DNA of 64,000 bases from Mactromeris polynyma. Taxonomy: Eukaryota; Mollusca; Bivalvia; Venerida; Mactridae. A program made the translations under genes and the position numbers. The notes under the pieces were generated by a model. The model had not been told where the DNA came from. It saw only the letters and a list, made by a program, of their open reading frames with translations, and searched no databases. The stretch covers positions 1,488,001 to 1,552,000 of the forward strand of contig JASFXZ010000044.1 of assembly GCA_032209605.1 (NCBI GenBank). The letters run 5' to 3'. This document shows, in pieces, positions 33,455 through 46,300 of the stretch (position 1 is the first letter of the stretch; every line of letters starts with the position of its first letter).

Positions 33455-33880
33455 AGAATTTATAATAACTTCGAACGTTTATTTCACAATCTATGTTTGA
33501 TATATAGCATTAATTTTAACGGGGATTTACCATTGCGTATTTGATAGACATAATACACAAGTCTTAAGTCGCAGTTTTAGAAATGGCAGTTCTTCACCAC
33601 ACGAGTAAAACACAAAATTGAACGGAGATTTACACATAAACTATAAGGCAAATTGTTTAAATAAAAGACAAATATGTAGTATACAAACCCATCTTATTAA
33701 TGAATAATTACTCATCAATGCATATTCGAACGTTTATTTCCCACACTATGTTTGATATATGACATTAATTTAACGGGGATTTTAAAGGCAAGTTGTTTAA
33801 ATAAAAGACAAACATGTAGGATAAAAACCCATCTTCATTTTATTAATGAATAATTACTCCTCAATGCATGGATAATCGTC
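33455..33880. repeat. Imperfect direct repeats before the orphan exon
   Basis: CGAACGTTTATTTC.CA occurs at 33472 and 33727, each followed by CTATGTTTGATATAT. AAATAAAAGACAAA.ATGTAG occurs at about 33658 and 33798, each followed by CCATCTT and TTAATGAATAATTACTC. No gene is seen. Confidence 0.6.
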
Positions 33881-33943
33881 TGCGAGAAGAACAAGAATAG
33901 GACCTCTTCTGCGCTATGTCAATTTCTGATGATTTGTGACTTC

Positions 33944-34313
33944 TTAACTCATTGTTACAAGCCGCGTCATTTGCATAAGTGGTACTGTTTGAAAAAACAA
34001 TGTTTTCACGAATACTCTCTTCTGTTCCATTTCACTACGTAAGTATCCACAATTTGAATTTCTTTCATCGTTTTGTTGTACAATCACAGATTTTTCTTCT
34101 ATCAAATTTCTGTAATTCACGTGCATTTGGCATCTCTCGCCTTTCATCTTTATAGCATCAATCCAATGTTTCATGCACTCATCGTTCACGCGGGGCAACT
34201 TTTTGCAAACATCTGCCAGCAGGAATTTGACAAACGGAACCTGATACCGTTCATAACCAATATTACCGAGAGATTTCAGTATCCGTGTAATGCTTTGCAA
34301 GTTAAAGTCAGAT
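33944..34313 (-). pseudogene. Orphan OGFR-like exon E (locus 4)
   Basis: Acceptor ATTTTCACAG is followed by SITRILKSLGNIGYERYQ, then FVKFLLADVCKKLPRVN, then MKHWIDAIKMKGERCQM, a well-kept exon E of the OGFr_N family. It is open to a stop 119 codons later. Its ILKSLG is closer to the vertebrate family consensus than the ILTSLG/ILISLG of loci 3, 5 and 6. I found no exons A-D or first exon in the 6 kb upstream, where an unrelated duplicated block begins at 35.3 kb. It is either a gene remnant or a 3' exon whose partners were displaced. The frame is intact, so exonization into another transcript is possible. Confidence 0.7.
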
Positions 34314-34319
34314 CTGTGA

Positions 34320-35300
34320 AAATAAAAGGCATGTTTGCCTAAGTATCGTTTATATATATTTGTTTAATGATTATTTATTTATACACTGTACAATATGCCC
34401 AGATTCCACTAGGATAGGAAATGGAAAATTAGTTGACCATATGGGCGAGAACAATGCAACATTACAATTGTCACAGGGGTTCGAACAGCTGAATGTTCTC
34501 AATCCTAAAAATTTGCCGGGGGTCGGGGGGCTAGCATTATCAGATGCAGGCGTCTGATGATCTAAACTATCGAAACGCATCAGTACACGAAACGTTTCGT
34601 AGCAGTCGCGATTCGGCCTGCACCCCGCCCCACAAAATCTCATCAGATTTACATCGATCGAAAAATGACCATGGAGCCTCTAAATCAGGATGTCCGGATT
34701 AATTCTGATCTTTAGAACCCCTAAATGTTTATGCTTAGTTTATACTTTATTATCAGCTATTTTCTAGAAATCATTACTTCAACTATTACGGAAAATTTTC
34801 AATTATTTCAATTCTAATTATCCATGTACATTCAATGCTTAGTCAATGTTTGTGGTGGTAGAATTTCACAGTCTGTCCTACACAATTGTCAAGCTCCGAA
34901 TTCACAAAACATCCATACCAGTTTCTATTTTTTTATTATTCAATCACGTTTTGTGTGATTTTCCACAGATGCTATTCAATAAGATCATTTCCAGAAAATC
35001 TCAGCTCAATATTTTATTTACATTCAAAAATATTCATGTTGATATAATTAACACTTGCTACTCGAGAATGTTTTGTGAATATTTATTTGAGTGAAAACGC
35101 AATTGAGTGAAAAACTCACGCGAGCTGATATATAAATACTAATATATTTTTGTGAATACGAACTAGGTTTGACTTGCTTAATCAAATGCGCATTAATATG
35201 ACTCTAGAAACAAAGTCATGTTTTGAGGAATGGCGCTACCGGGGTAACTGAGATCAATAACTGATTGGTGCATTACTTCACAGAAAGTTCGTTCTTAATT
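34320..35300. other. Intergenic stretch
   Basis: AT-rich with no supported gene. A small GC-richer patch at 34510-34640 (GGGGGTCGGGGGGCTAGC, CACCCCGCCCCAC) and a CGAAACG.A...CGAAACG doublet at 34570-34590 are the only notable points. Confidence 0.4.
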
Positions 35301-35497
35301 ATAAAAATATGTAGTATGACAACATTTTATCCATGACAATTTGATTATAATATATATGGTATGTAATGAATGAAGTCCTCTGTATTATATTAACGCGTTA
35401 TACTATAATTAATATAGAGTTATGTACACCGTGACATTTTTGCATTGACATACGTGTGTAAGAATATGGTTGTTTAATATCATTACTGGCATAAGGA

Positions 35498-36066
35498 CCA
35501 ATCTCATTGAAATCAGCCCCTAACTTTAGCTCAATTACTTTCCGCTGCTATGATCTGACTACACTCCGTAAGAGGTCACGTTCATATAACCTCTCTAAAA
35601 ATAGATATGCGTAACCAGGTGCTCGTTTGTGCTCCAATGAAATTTCTCCTTACAAAACCGTGCTTGTCGTTCTTCGTTTATTCGGAGTTTCTGTTTATAC
35701 TGTTTTTATGTCCTTCCTGCCGCTTCCGGTTATAAATATTTCCAAAAACGCAACACCGCACAAACAACACCGATCAACCAAAGAATGTGGCCATGTATGA
35801 GTTGCAGTTGTGTCCATGGACGCAGCCATATTGAAATTGACGAAAATACGTAATCGGAACGTCTTGGTGATCTGCGCTCAAATATAATTTACGGAGTTCG
35901 TCGAAAATCGAGGAATATTCATCACTCCACATTAAAGCATTTTGCAGGCGACGATTTGATTGGCTACTCAAAGGTCACAAGAACGTGACCTGTATTGGGC
36001 AGTCATCATATCCTGTCCGCGTATAGTATAGGAGCGCGCGACTGGAGCTGATTTTAATGAGATTGG
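35498..36066. mobile_element. MITE with 20-bp ends and 8-bp target duplication
   Basis: Left end CCAATCTCATTGAAATCAGC and the inverted right end CCAATCTCATTAAAATCAGC differ at one position. The flanks CATAAGGA and CATAAGGG are an 8-bp target duplication with one change. The empty site survives in block I at about 17.56 kb (CTGGCAAAAGGGCCTACATA). An 8-bp duplication suggests a hAT- or Mutator-type helper. The ORF at 35774-35971 lies inside and is not called. Confidence 0.85.
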
Positions 36067-37629
36067 CATAAGGGCCTACATATGAAATATATCACATGCT
36101 AAATAATTATATAAGTGTTAAGACATGTACACAGGTCTACATGCGTGCATATTGTATTCATTTTATTATTTAGATTATTATAGAGAGCTGCATGTGTCAT
36201 TTATAACATTCTCCGTATTGTAGTTGATCAATTGCTTGCCATATTACCATGTGTTATGTTACCTTTTTGTGCCTTATTCTTGACATAAACTTGTTTCCAA
36301 CTTGTATGAAAATAAGTCGATTCGGATTTCCGACTTTTCGATTACCTTGTTGAATAGATGTGTGCAAAATACTACAACAACCGCGTTAGTTAGTGTTTTA
36401 ATCAAAGTACCCAAAGTACAATTGTAAGGCGATCTTTGACAGGTGTAGGTATAAGCCTCGATTAAATGAAACAGTAATTAAGGCCTGTAAGTTAATATAT
36501 AAATAAAAATACAAATTATAAAAGACAATCAGTTACAAACACAACATGTATAACCTACTGTAATCAAAGCACTGAAAGTGCTGACAGCATAATTACAAGT
36601 CATATGAATACATGTTCATACATTTTGTTAAATCAAGAAATAAGATGTACTAGTTATCTAAACAATATCATGAATACTTGTTTAAATTACCGGTATAAAT
36701 CATTCTTATAGATACCACTGTACCTGTTTAATACATGTAGCTTATTTGAAGTTATTACTGAAGTAGATAAAAACGCAAACGAACATATGCAACACATTGA
36801 ACAAGTATACACAATATGCATGTTAACATGATATAGGAATAAGTGGTGAGAGAGAATAATGTACATCAAACACAATTTAATTTATAGCATTAATAAGTAT
36901 TTAGAATGACTGAGGTTATGTAATACAGACTAAAAGATACAAAAAACAAAACAACAATGATTTCAATACTTTGAGATGAAAGTGCATTTAGTTTGCTTTA
37001 CAAGGATTGATCTCTGAATTCAAAGCTCTTAAATAATAAACTGTCTAATTTTTCACTACCTTTTCGTTACTAGATTGTAGCAATTCCCCAAACTTTAGTA
37101 TGTTTGGAATTTGTCTATAATAAAAAGGGATCCACTAGTTTTTATAAATATCTCAAGGATTTGAAAGTATCATAAATCATATGAACAAAAATACTGTGTA
37201 TAAATCTACAAATGTCTCCACAGTTCGATTTCAGTTTTGTAAACTCCATCTGGCAGATTGGCAAATGAAACCCATTTTAACTGCATGTTTACATAAGTCA
37301 CTCCGTCACTCAAGGATGTTCATTGCTGAACTTCAATGTAAATCTACTGTTCAATCCGCCTTTGTCTTCATGACAACACATTATTCAATGACAGTTAGCA
37401 GTCAACTGGAACTCTTCTCAGCACCCACTAATCTTTATTCAGCAGTGTCATTAAATAAAAAGAAAACATAAAATGTTTGAGTATTTTCACAAATACATGT
37501 ATGGTCATTTTTCCCATTTCTGTTTCCTACAACTTGCAAATGGATAACTTAGACTTTGTAGCTAAGCACTTTTGGCATGATGAAAACCAAATGAATTATA
37601 CATTATTGTATTTATTCAATAAATATTTG

Positions 37630-38210
37630 TAGTGATGGCGCGATCATCGAAAATAATCGAAAAATCGTCGCTAGAAATCCGACATTGGCGACAATCAATT
37701 ATGAACTACAATAACTGATTATGATCGGAAATTTTGACTTAAGTGTTATTTCAATAAGTGGATATTATATGAATCAAATGTTTAAGTTATAAACCCGGAT
37801 ATCCATTCAAATTTTATAGTTATAAACCGGTATCATTTATGTTTAATCAATTCATAAAAATGAATCAACATTTTAAGTTATAAACCCGGATAAACATTCA
37901 AATGTTACAGTTATAAACTGGTGTCATTTACGTTTAATCAATCTTCATAAAGAAGTGAACCACAGTTACTAATTGTTTTATAATTATAACACTATAACAA
38001 TCTAGTCAATACAAAATATCTAGTCAGTAGTAGTCACTAGTCATGTTACTCAACTATTTATTTAGCAGTAGCAGAAATCATTGCCACATTTTTTTGTTAC
38101 TAGTTTTTGTTTTTTAGCATTCTTAAATATTTGTTTTTGTGACGTTTTTGTGAAAACGTGATTGTACAGACTATCTAAGTAAAGACAGAGAATATTTTGA
38201 CATCTGTAAA
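37630..38210. mobile_element. AGTGATGG-type element, right end uncertain
   Basis: It starts AGTGATGGCGCGATCATCG and contains CGACAATC.ATTATG and CGGAAATTTTGACTTA, inverted relative to 11957-12439 (TCAAAATTTCCGATTAT). I could not place its other terminus. It contains the two-copy tandem repeat at 37770-37950. Confidence 0.45.
37770..37950. repeat. Two-copy tandem repeat, 91-bp period
   Basis: TGAATCAA...TTAAGTTATAAACCCGGAT...CATTCAAAT.TTA.AGTTATAAAC.GGT.TCATTTA.GTTTAATCAAT occurs at 37770 and again at 37861. Confidence 0.75.
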
Positions 38211-38479
38211 TTTGGTCAATCTATTTCTTCTAAGCTATATATCAATTATATATATAGGCATACACTAGAGAATTACTAGTATGCTGTTAAAATTCGAACC
38301 ACATGTATTTATTTGAACACATACAATGTATTCATGAGTTCCATTATTTGTTCTGGTCCCACTGACATTTAATGTAGTGTCAACAAATAAAACATTATCC
38401 ACTGAAATCGATTTTGTGTCATTGTTTAGTCAATAGAATCAGGTGTGGATCAAGGGGAATAGGGTTGTGTGGGTTTGAC

Positions 38480-38710
38480 TTGATTTTTTAAACAATTGTA
38501 CAGTTCTACATGGCGGTCAGTTGACTTTAGCCAATTTTCCTGGAATTAATTATCAACCAGTACTGGCTGGTCAGTCCGTAGCCAACTGACAAACTACTCT
38601 ACATGAATCAGAGATGAACCAGGCCAAACAACCGTAGCCAAATGTCATAACCTGTTCTACCTGGGAATCGATCTCGGATGTCCCAGGAGCCAGCACAGCA
38701 CCCTGTCAAC
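38480..38710 (-). repeat. tRNA-derived SINE (block II copy)
   Basis: This is the paralogous insertion of 19405-19640, with the same body words (GGCTACGGTTGTTTGGCC, CTGATTCATGTAGAG, TACTGGTTGATAATTAATTC) and a more decayed B box. Confidence 0.7.
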
Positions 38711-40335
38711 TGAGCTTATTTTATTTAAATTCACGTTTGATATACATGTATAAGTAGTTGTGTGTGAAACGTTTTATGTTCTGTTGATGTTCACCTCCTC
38801 TGGTACTGGTATACATTATTGTAAATGCTTTTTGCTAACAAGCTTTATGTTTTTAGTAATCAAGGACCCGTTATACACACACACAAAAGTTTTCGTACTG
38901 ATCAAAAGAGCTAGTTACCCGCCATTTTGTACTCAGAGAACGTTCATTGCATTATTACAACGTGTCTTAAACGACCAACGAGATTGTTACAGGCTTACAT
39001 CGATTTTTACGATAGTTCAATTTATTTAAATCATAAATGTTGTAGCTTACTGCAATCAAAACCAACAGATGAGACCAGAAGCCTTTTAGAAACAAATTGA
39101 AATAACACTGATACGTTAACAATTTTGCCCAGTATATATATATTCCTGGAATATCATAGAAAACATGCATTTATCCAAGTATACTAGACAATTTTAGGAG
39201 GGGGTGTATCGACACCATCCCTTGAAACAATCTAAGAGCACGACACGACACTTGTAAATATTTTCTTGATTAATGTATACATTTAGACCAATATATATAC
39301 ACAATTAGAACAAGAGATGTTTTTAATCCATTAAACCCCCCTGTGACCTTGACATTTGACCCCAAAATCAAAAGGGATCCTCCGCTGCCCAGGAGGAATG
39401 TGTGGACCAAGTTTGAGGATGATAGCTCAAGGGATTCTTGACTTATTGATCTAAATCGGAAAGGTTATGGACCGACCGACATGTGCAAACCAATATGCCC
39501 CTCTCTTCTTCGAAGGGGGGCATAATAATAATAAATAAATAAAAAAGAAATAAAATATACTTATGAATGGTAATTAGAAATATGATAATTTGTAAAAACA
39601 CTGTATCACCACAACCAAATACATATTCCGACAGCCATAGTTTACACACACACGTTTCAGGTTCAAACGCAGCGATATGAATTAAAGTAAGGCTGTATGT
39701 ACGGAACCTTGATTTGACGACTTCCTGTTCTATTTCCAAATAATACACTCACGAATATAGATTTCATACATTTGAATTGGTAATGTCATATACCCTGTTT
39801 CTGGTTATGTTGATTGACAAATGTATTTTTATACAATTCGTTTCGAACACACAATTATTGTAAAAACGTTTGTAGAAGGGCATACATTCTAAATGGACAA
39901 TAACTAGACTAGAAGTGTCAAGGCACTTCACTAATGTAGTTTTCAACGTCAGATACAGTCTCATGGTGTGTGTGTTATGACTTAAAAACAATAGTTGTCT
40001 TCGTCTTTATTTTAAACCTACTTATTTTACATCGATTTTAATTACTCTCGAAGACTTCTGGCGGGTAACTAACAAGTGTTAGCGAACTAAGTGAATCCTT
40101 GTCGCCTGTATAATTACTTTCCTGTTGATCGTGAAAACATGATTTAAAAGGAGAACATATCAGCTAAATCTTTCCTTTTGTGTGGCGATTTATTGGTATT
40201 ACCGCACTTTGGACCAATGTGACCCGATTACTGTAGCTGGAAATGTACCACGTTGTTCGATTGTTGAACTATTAGCAGTCAATCGTATACCATTTAACTA
40301 ATGCTTTAATCGTATTATCAAACCTTAAACAATGT

Positions 40336-43300
40336 TTAAACACGTTGTATTGTATGGGAATTAACACATGAAGCATTATACCCGGCAACAGTGTTTGCAT
40401 GACCAGTGGTGTTATCACTAACTATTTGTGATTCCAATGAAGCACTTGCTTCAACATTTACAAAACTAGAATCCGTTGCATGATCGGCTATAACATCTTG
40501 ATTATTTACATAACTTGTGTCCGAATTTCCCACTCCATCTGCATAACTAGCATCGGATATATGCTTTTTAGGTTTCGCAAATGAAACCGAATGATAATCA
40601 TATATCTTAATGATGGACGAAGGTGAATGGTTATGTCCGCTCTGCCCAACCTTTTCTTTTTTCATAGGTATTTTTGAAATGTTTGGATTATTTGCTGTAT
40701 TCATGTCTATACCTAAGTTGTCATCTATTACATTATCATGACATTCACTTCCATAAGTAGAGCAGACTGCTCCATGCGCTGGTGTCTGTACATGTTCATC
40801 AACTTTAGTTGGTTTGCAATTTAAACCAGTGTTATCACCTTCTGTTTTGTATGCAAAAGAAACTGATTGCCTATTGTTTAAATTGTCGTAATTCTTGTAC
40901 ATCTTGGACCTCTCATCCTTATCCTTTATAGCATCAATCCAATACGCCATACAACCGCCATTCACATTAGGTAACTGCTTATTTTCAAAAACCTCTTTCA
41001 ACAGGAAAGTGACCCATGGAACCTGAAATCTTTCGTAACCAAGTTCGCCAAGGGATATCAGTATCCTTGTAATGCGCCGGAAGTTATGAATATATCTGGA
41101 AAGAGAAGATGCAAGCTAAATAGAAAGAAGCATGGGATATACGGCTGCAACTGTTCTATTGACAATATGGATGTTGTAAAATGAAATGCTCAACTTTGCT
41201 AGATTGAAACTACCATACAGCTGTCTGTGAAGAGAATAAAATAAGAAAAGAAAGAGATAATAACAACTCTTAAATTGTTTTACCTGTTAAGATTGTCGTA
41301 CCGTTCCTGAAACTTACGACTCCTACGCACATCGCCATTAGTTTCACATTGCAAGGACATACCATAAAAATCTAACATCATTTTGTATGCAGCAAGAACA
41401 CGTTCACAAGCGTGTACATCTTCACGAATTGCCTAGAATGTGGAACTAAATCTTTAAAATTGAGTTAATGCATGAATTAGGTTTGCACGTTAAGCAGTAC
41501 TCTGGTGACTTTTCTTATTGTATCCACGAATTATGTTAAAGTTATTCCAGTTGTTCAAAATCACTGTAAACATATAAAAAACTAACCATTAGTCTACATT
41601 GTATAAGTGATAATTTAACGTCATTATCAACCCATTTCAAGAGATAAATAGTATATATTTGGGTAATAACTTGAAAGTGATAGAATATTTTGCTTAGTCT
41701 GTCTTTGACGTACCCGACACTTTCCACCTACACTGGTAACATTTATTCAGTCAAGAATAAAACATTTTCTTGACTTAAATACATGTTATTAAAGATATGT
41801 ACAGGTCATAGTAGCAGTTTTTATAATAATTTACGGTCAAAGCAGTTGTAATTGTGTTTCCCTGTCAATGCAGTTCATTTATGTCACAGTAAGGACACAA
41901 ACACAAGTGTTGATTGGAAATGTCTGACACTGAACCATTGTCGGACGTTTTTTTAAAATAAATCAGTAGTTAAGTAAACACACTTTTAAGTTGTGAAAAT
42001 TATAATATTATTGTCAGTGTGACATAAAGTTGGACACAGCCAAGTCTTACATAAAACGAATAACATAAAATCCGCCCGATTGCCAAAATCATTTGCCTGA
42101 ATCTATAAAACATAACTAGTTCTATTTGGCACATTGCATACTGTGGTTTGGAATATAGGGCCAACAAGAAAGATCCCAGTTACACAGAACAGTACATATG
42201 TCCAACGATTAGGTAGATCAAAAGTCAACCAAATACATTTGATACAAAGTTCTCTGTATACGCATATACAGGCTGCGTAAAGTAAATGTAAACACATATT
42301 TACTTCTGGGGTTGTCAAACACATTATACAAGACGTTTCCACACTCCAGGAGATGGAGTTTCCAAACACTATGTTGTATTTTAGTCTCTGTTTCTTTTTG
42401 TAACATTGTACTCTTCTATGTTATTTTATTGTAATACAATTCGTTTGGACAACACATGTATAATGTTTATAAAAATGCTATTATGCAAGGAACTTCTCTT
42501 GGTTAAATATCAATTAATTAAAGGCTCACCTTTGCCTCCTCCTCAAACAACTGTTGGGCAGAGGAATTCATCCCTCGACTGTCGGGTATTGGAAACAACC
42601 TAATGCAACATTAAGGGATACATAATTTAAAGAAGTATAGTATTAAGTCATGTAGGTTAGTAAGATGGAACAGAAGTACCTTTCGTATTATTAATTAAAC
42701 TACGCCAAATACACGCCGCCATTTCATGATTATCCACCAAATAAATGATTAAATCTAGAAGTAGGATACACTACATTACACATGCATCAACATATTTGTA
42801 GGGGCAAAGCCGACTTAATGTCTAAGAATGTAACATTAAAAATATTAGCTCATTGGTCATTCTTAAAAAAGTGTTCTTAAATATACATACTCCCGAAAAT
42901 GGCCCCTACTCAGAAAATATTTGAAAGGTGTGGACATTTTGTGCTGTGTATTAATAGTTGAAACTTGCATGACGAACATGTGAGAAATAAAAAAATACAC
43001 GTAATTACATGAACCTTTTTTCGAACCCACAACACGTTTGCTGGGTAGGGTTTTGTCAAACAAACATCTTTTAAAGACAGTCTGGAAAGTGTGTAAAATT
43101 TGATATCTGGATTTAAACTTTGATCGGCTTTAGAGTTTAATCTACAAGGAAATCTACCATCTGCTCCTTACCATTGTATGTAATCATGTTTGCTCTCTAG
43201 TTTCGAATAGTCACCTTCCCATTTTAGCATATCCTCTATTGTGTAACCTGTAATAAAAGAGAGAGAATATGTAACTGCAGGAAACGTCACATACACAAGA

Positions 43301-46300
43301 CAGTGCCTCCCCACGCAGACCACCAGGAAAACAACAATCCACAAAACATAAGCCACTTAAGGAGGTCAAAGGGAACTCATGTTAAGGAACAGAGGCACAG
43401 GGAATGGCCCGGCAGACCACACGGAATAACTAGGAGAATCAAGGGGGATTGGGATAAATGGATGGAAAATTTCACAGGACAAGTCAGGACAGCTGGCCAC
43501 AATAGGCCGAAACTGGGCAGTAAACAACGTGAACGTTATGTAAAGTGACATAATTGCACAGGGAAAAGGGAAATACAAAACACATTCTAAACACAAACAG
43601 AAACAACAACCATATAGCGAATACAGCCTTGGAACTGTTAGCAAAAACTCTGGGGGTTTATCCAAATGACATGGTACGTTCTCATTCATGGTACGTTCTC
43701 ATTCAGAGATTTAAATGATGTTTCGAGAACCAAATTATCATTCCAGCGGTATTTTATATTTACGTAAAATGTAAAGACAATGTATTTATTTATTTTTGTA
43801 ATTGGGCGTTAATTCACATAAAGAACCAGGGTCATGTAGTGACGTTTTTAGCTATTAGAGATGGGTAATACACCAGGTGCCTATTGTTCTATTGCTATTT
43901 TTGGGCTTAGGTGGAATCCCTCACATACCTTCAAATACAATAACACGAATACAAACAAAACATCGTATATATACATGAACCAATGGCATTACAAGGGTCA
44001 ATATTGTACATATACTACATGTATACACAACATAAACTTTGGTTCAACATAAACATATGTACATACCAAACAAAGACGCTGACTTGATTTCATTGCGATA
44101 AAATCGCAAATTCTTGTCTTGTGTGGTATCACGTTCCTTAAAAGAGAACAAACAGAACCATGGATACATAAATAACGCTGCCGAACAAGTAATGTGAATT
44201 GAATATATTCACGGAGGTCTAAAATGTCCAGAAAGGTTTTTAAAGGGCTATATAGTCAAATTGTAAAAATGGGCCACGTAACGATTATGAAAAGGAGAGA
44301 TAATAAGTTGCTAAAGGGAACGCCACATATATAAGACAGTGCCTATCCACACAGAACTCCGGGAAATAACAATCCATAACACATAATACATTCGAGGAGG
44401 CTCAAGGGCACATACGTAAGTGAACGGGCGCAAAGAATGGCCTGGTCGACTTTAAGGGGGCAAAATGGTGGATTTAATGGATGGACTACATCGCAGGACA
44501 AGTTGGCAACAATAGGCCGAAAGTGGGGAGAAAATAACATTAAATAAGTGAAATAATTACACCGGGAAAAACGGTAAATTTAACATACATTTAAAACACA
44601 AATAGAAATAATAACCACACAGCGATTTACAACTTTGGAAATGTCAGTAAAAATACTGGGGGGTTTAAATCGAGTTAACAGCTAGCTAACCTCACTCTTA
44701 ATCGCTATATATGGTCATTGATTTCCAAAGCATATAATACATTGACTAAGTAAGCAGTAACTAATCATGAAAAGCAATTGACCATTACGTACATAACGAC
44801 AGACACACTGTATATAATTGAGCACGAATGAAAATGAAATGTTACTTTAAGTAGGGCAATTCATAGAAATATAATAACAAGAATATAAGAAATGATTTAA
44901 GGTTTGTAGTAACTAGTCAAGTGACCATTAAGGTAAGACCATTTATTGGTTAAAGAAAGCACTTGACTCTTTAATCATCTTAGGTGGTGGATATATGGTA
45001 ATTGCAAACCACTCAAATTGCGTTTCATTTCACGAAACGTCTTTCTATTAGTTTGATAACGATGCGGTCCTGGACCAAAAGTAGCCAATTTTAAACAGCA
45101 AAACGGAAGTATCAATGCTCTTAGACCTTCGTTGGAAATTCTGACAATCGGAGAGGATTTGGTAAGGACAAGGAATGACACTATGAGTCATTAAGCGTAC
45201 ATGTTCACCGTATGAAACAAATCATAATAATTACCAATGAAGGCAGAAAAAGACAAAGGTTGGTGTTCAAAAAGTTCAATATTTGGTAACTTAACGAGAT
45301 GCCCGCAACACATAAATATACTTATTATCATTATCACCATTATGAATGCTTGGGCAATGAATGAAACACACGTATAAAGAGGAACACACGGAATGAACAC
45401 TTTATAGAAGAGAGATTAACACTGCTTGTTGTTCTATGTTTAACGCCATTTTTTCAAACATTTTTCAGTTGACCTAACCGTTTTCCTTGTATTGATTATC
45501 AACTACAACAAACTTACACCTCCGCACGCGTCTGACAAGTTCTACACATAAATCAGAGGTGGAGGACAAATAACCGTAGTCAAATGTCATAGAAGGACGT
45601 GATAAGCCCCACCCCGGATTCAAAGCTGGACCTCCTGGGAGACGGTCCAGCGCTCTCCTACCGAGTCTACCGGGCAAACATGATATTTTACTACCATTGT
45701 TTTGCTATTTGCATATTAGTGTTGTGTAAACCAATCAAATCTTACGTTAACCACTAACTTCTCTTCAACCGAACAACGTGTAACCTTGACGCGGATTGGT
45801 TAACCTTTTGATAAGGGATACGTAATCTTACCGAAATCCATTGAATTTCGATGAATTTACCGAAATCATTTTTTTGGATCTGACCTTACCAACCATCGTA
45901 ACATCCTGACATTTTCTATGTTGCACAACAAATCCTAGCGTTCAAATTGCGACGATCATCTTATTTCAAGATATTTCTTGTTTTTCTTGTAAACGTTTGA
46001 ATGAACATATGAATATGTTGCTGACCTGTCAGATTAGTTTTAAATTGGAGCATACCATTTTCTGAAACAGGTTTTACACAATATCACGGACATATATATG
46101 GTATATTTCCGTAACAATATCCGCTGAAACTATTAAATGCGGTATCAGCAATCAGTTCAACAATGTATTTACCGCGTTCTAATTATTGATATATATCGTG
46201 CAGCCACTCATGAGTAATATTGCTGAAATGGATGACAAGATGCAGGGTTCGACTGTCAAAGGACATACACAACATTAACGAACAGCCCTTAACAATGAAC

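Noticed and set aside
35774..35971. 65-codon ORF on the minus strand
   Set aside because: It lies wholly inside the MITE at 35498-36066.
37181..37471. 96-codon ORF on the plus strand
   Set aside because: No recognisable domain, no splice or promoter context, and I could not find it conserved in block I.
44975..45181. Open frame upstream of exon A of locus 5, considered as an alternative first exon
   Set aside because: The paralogous sequences at about 26.4-26.6 and 55.5-55.7 kb are not open in the same frame, while the nucleotide sequence is conserved evenly. It fits non-coding intron.
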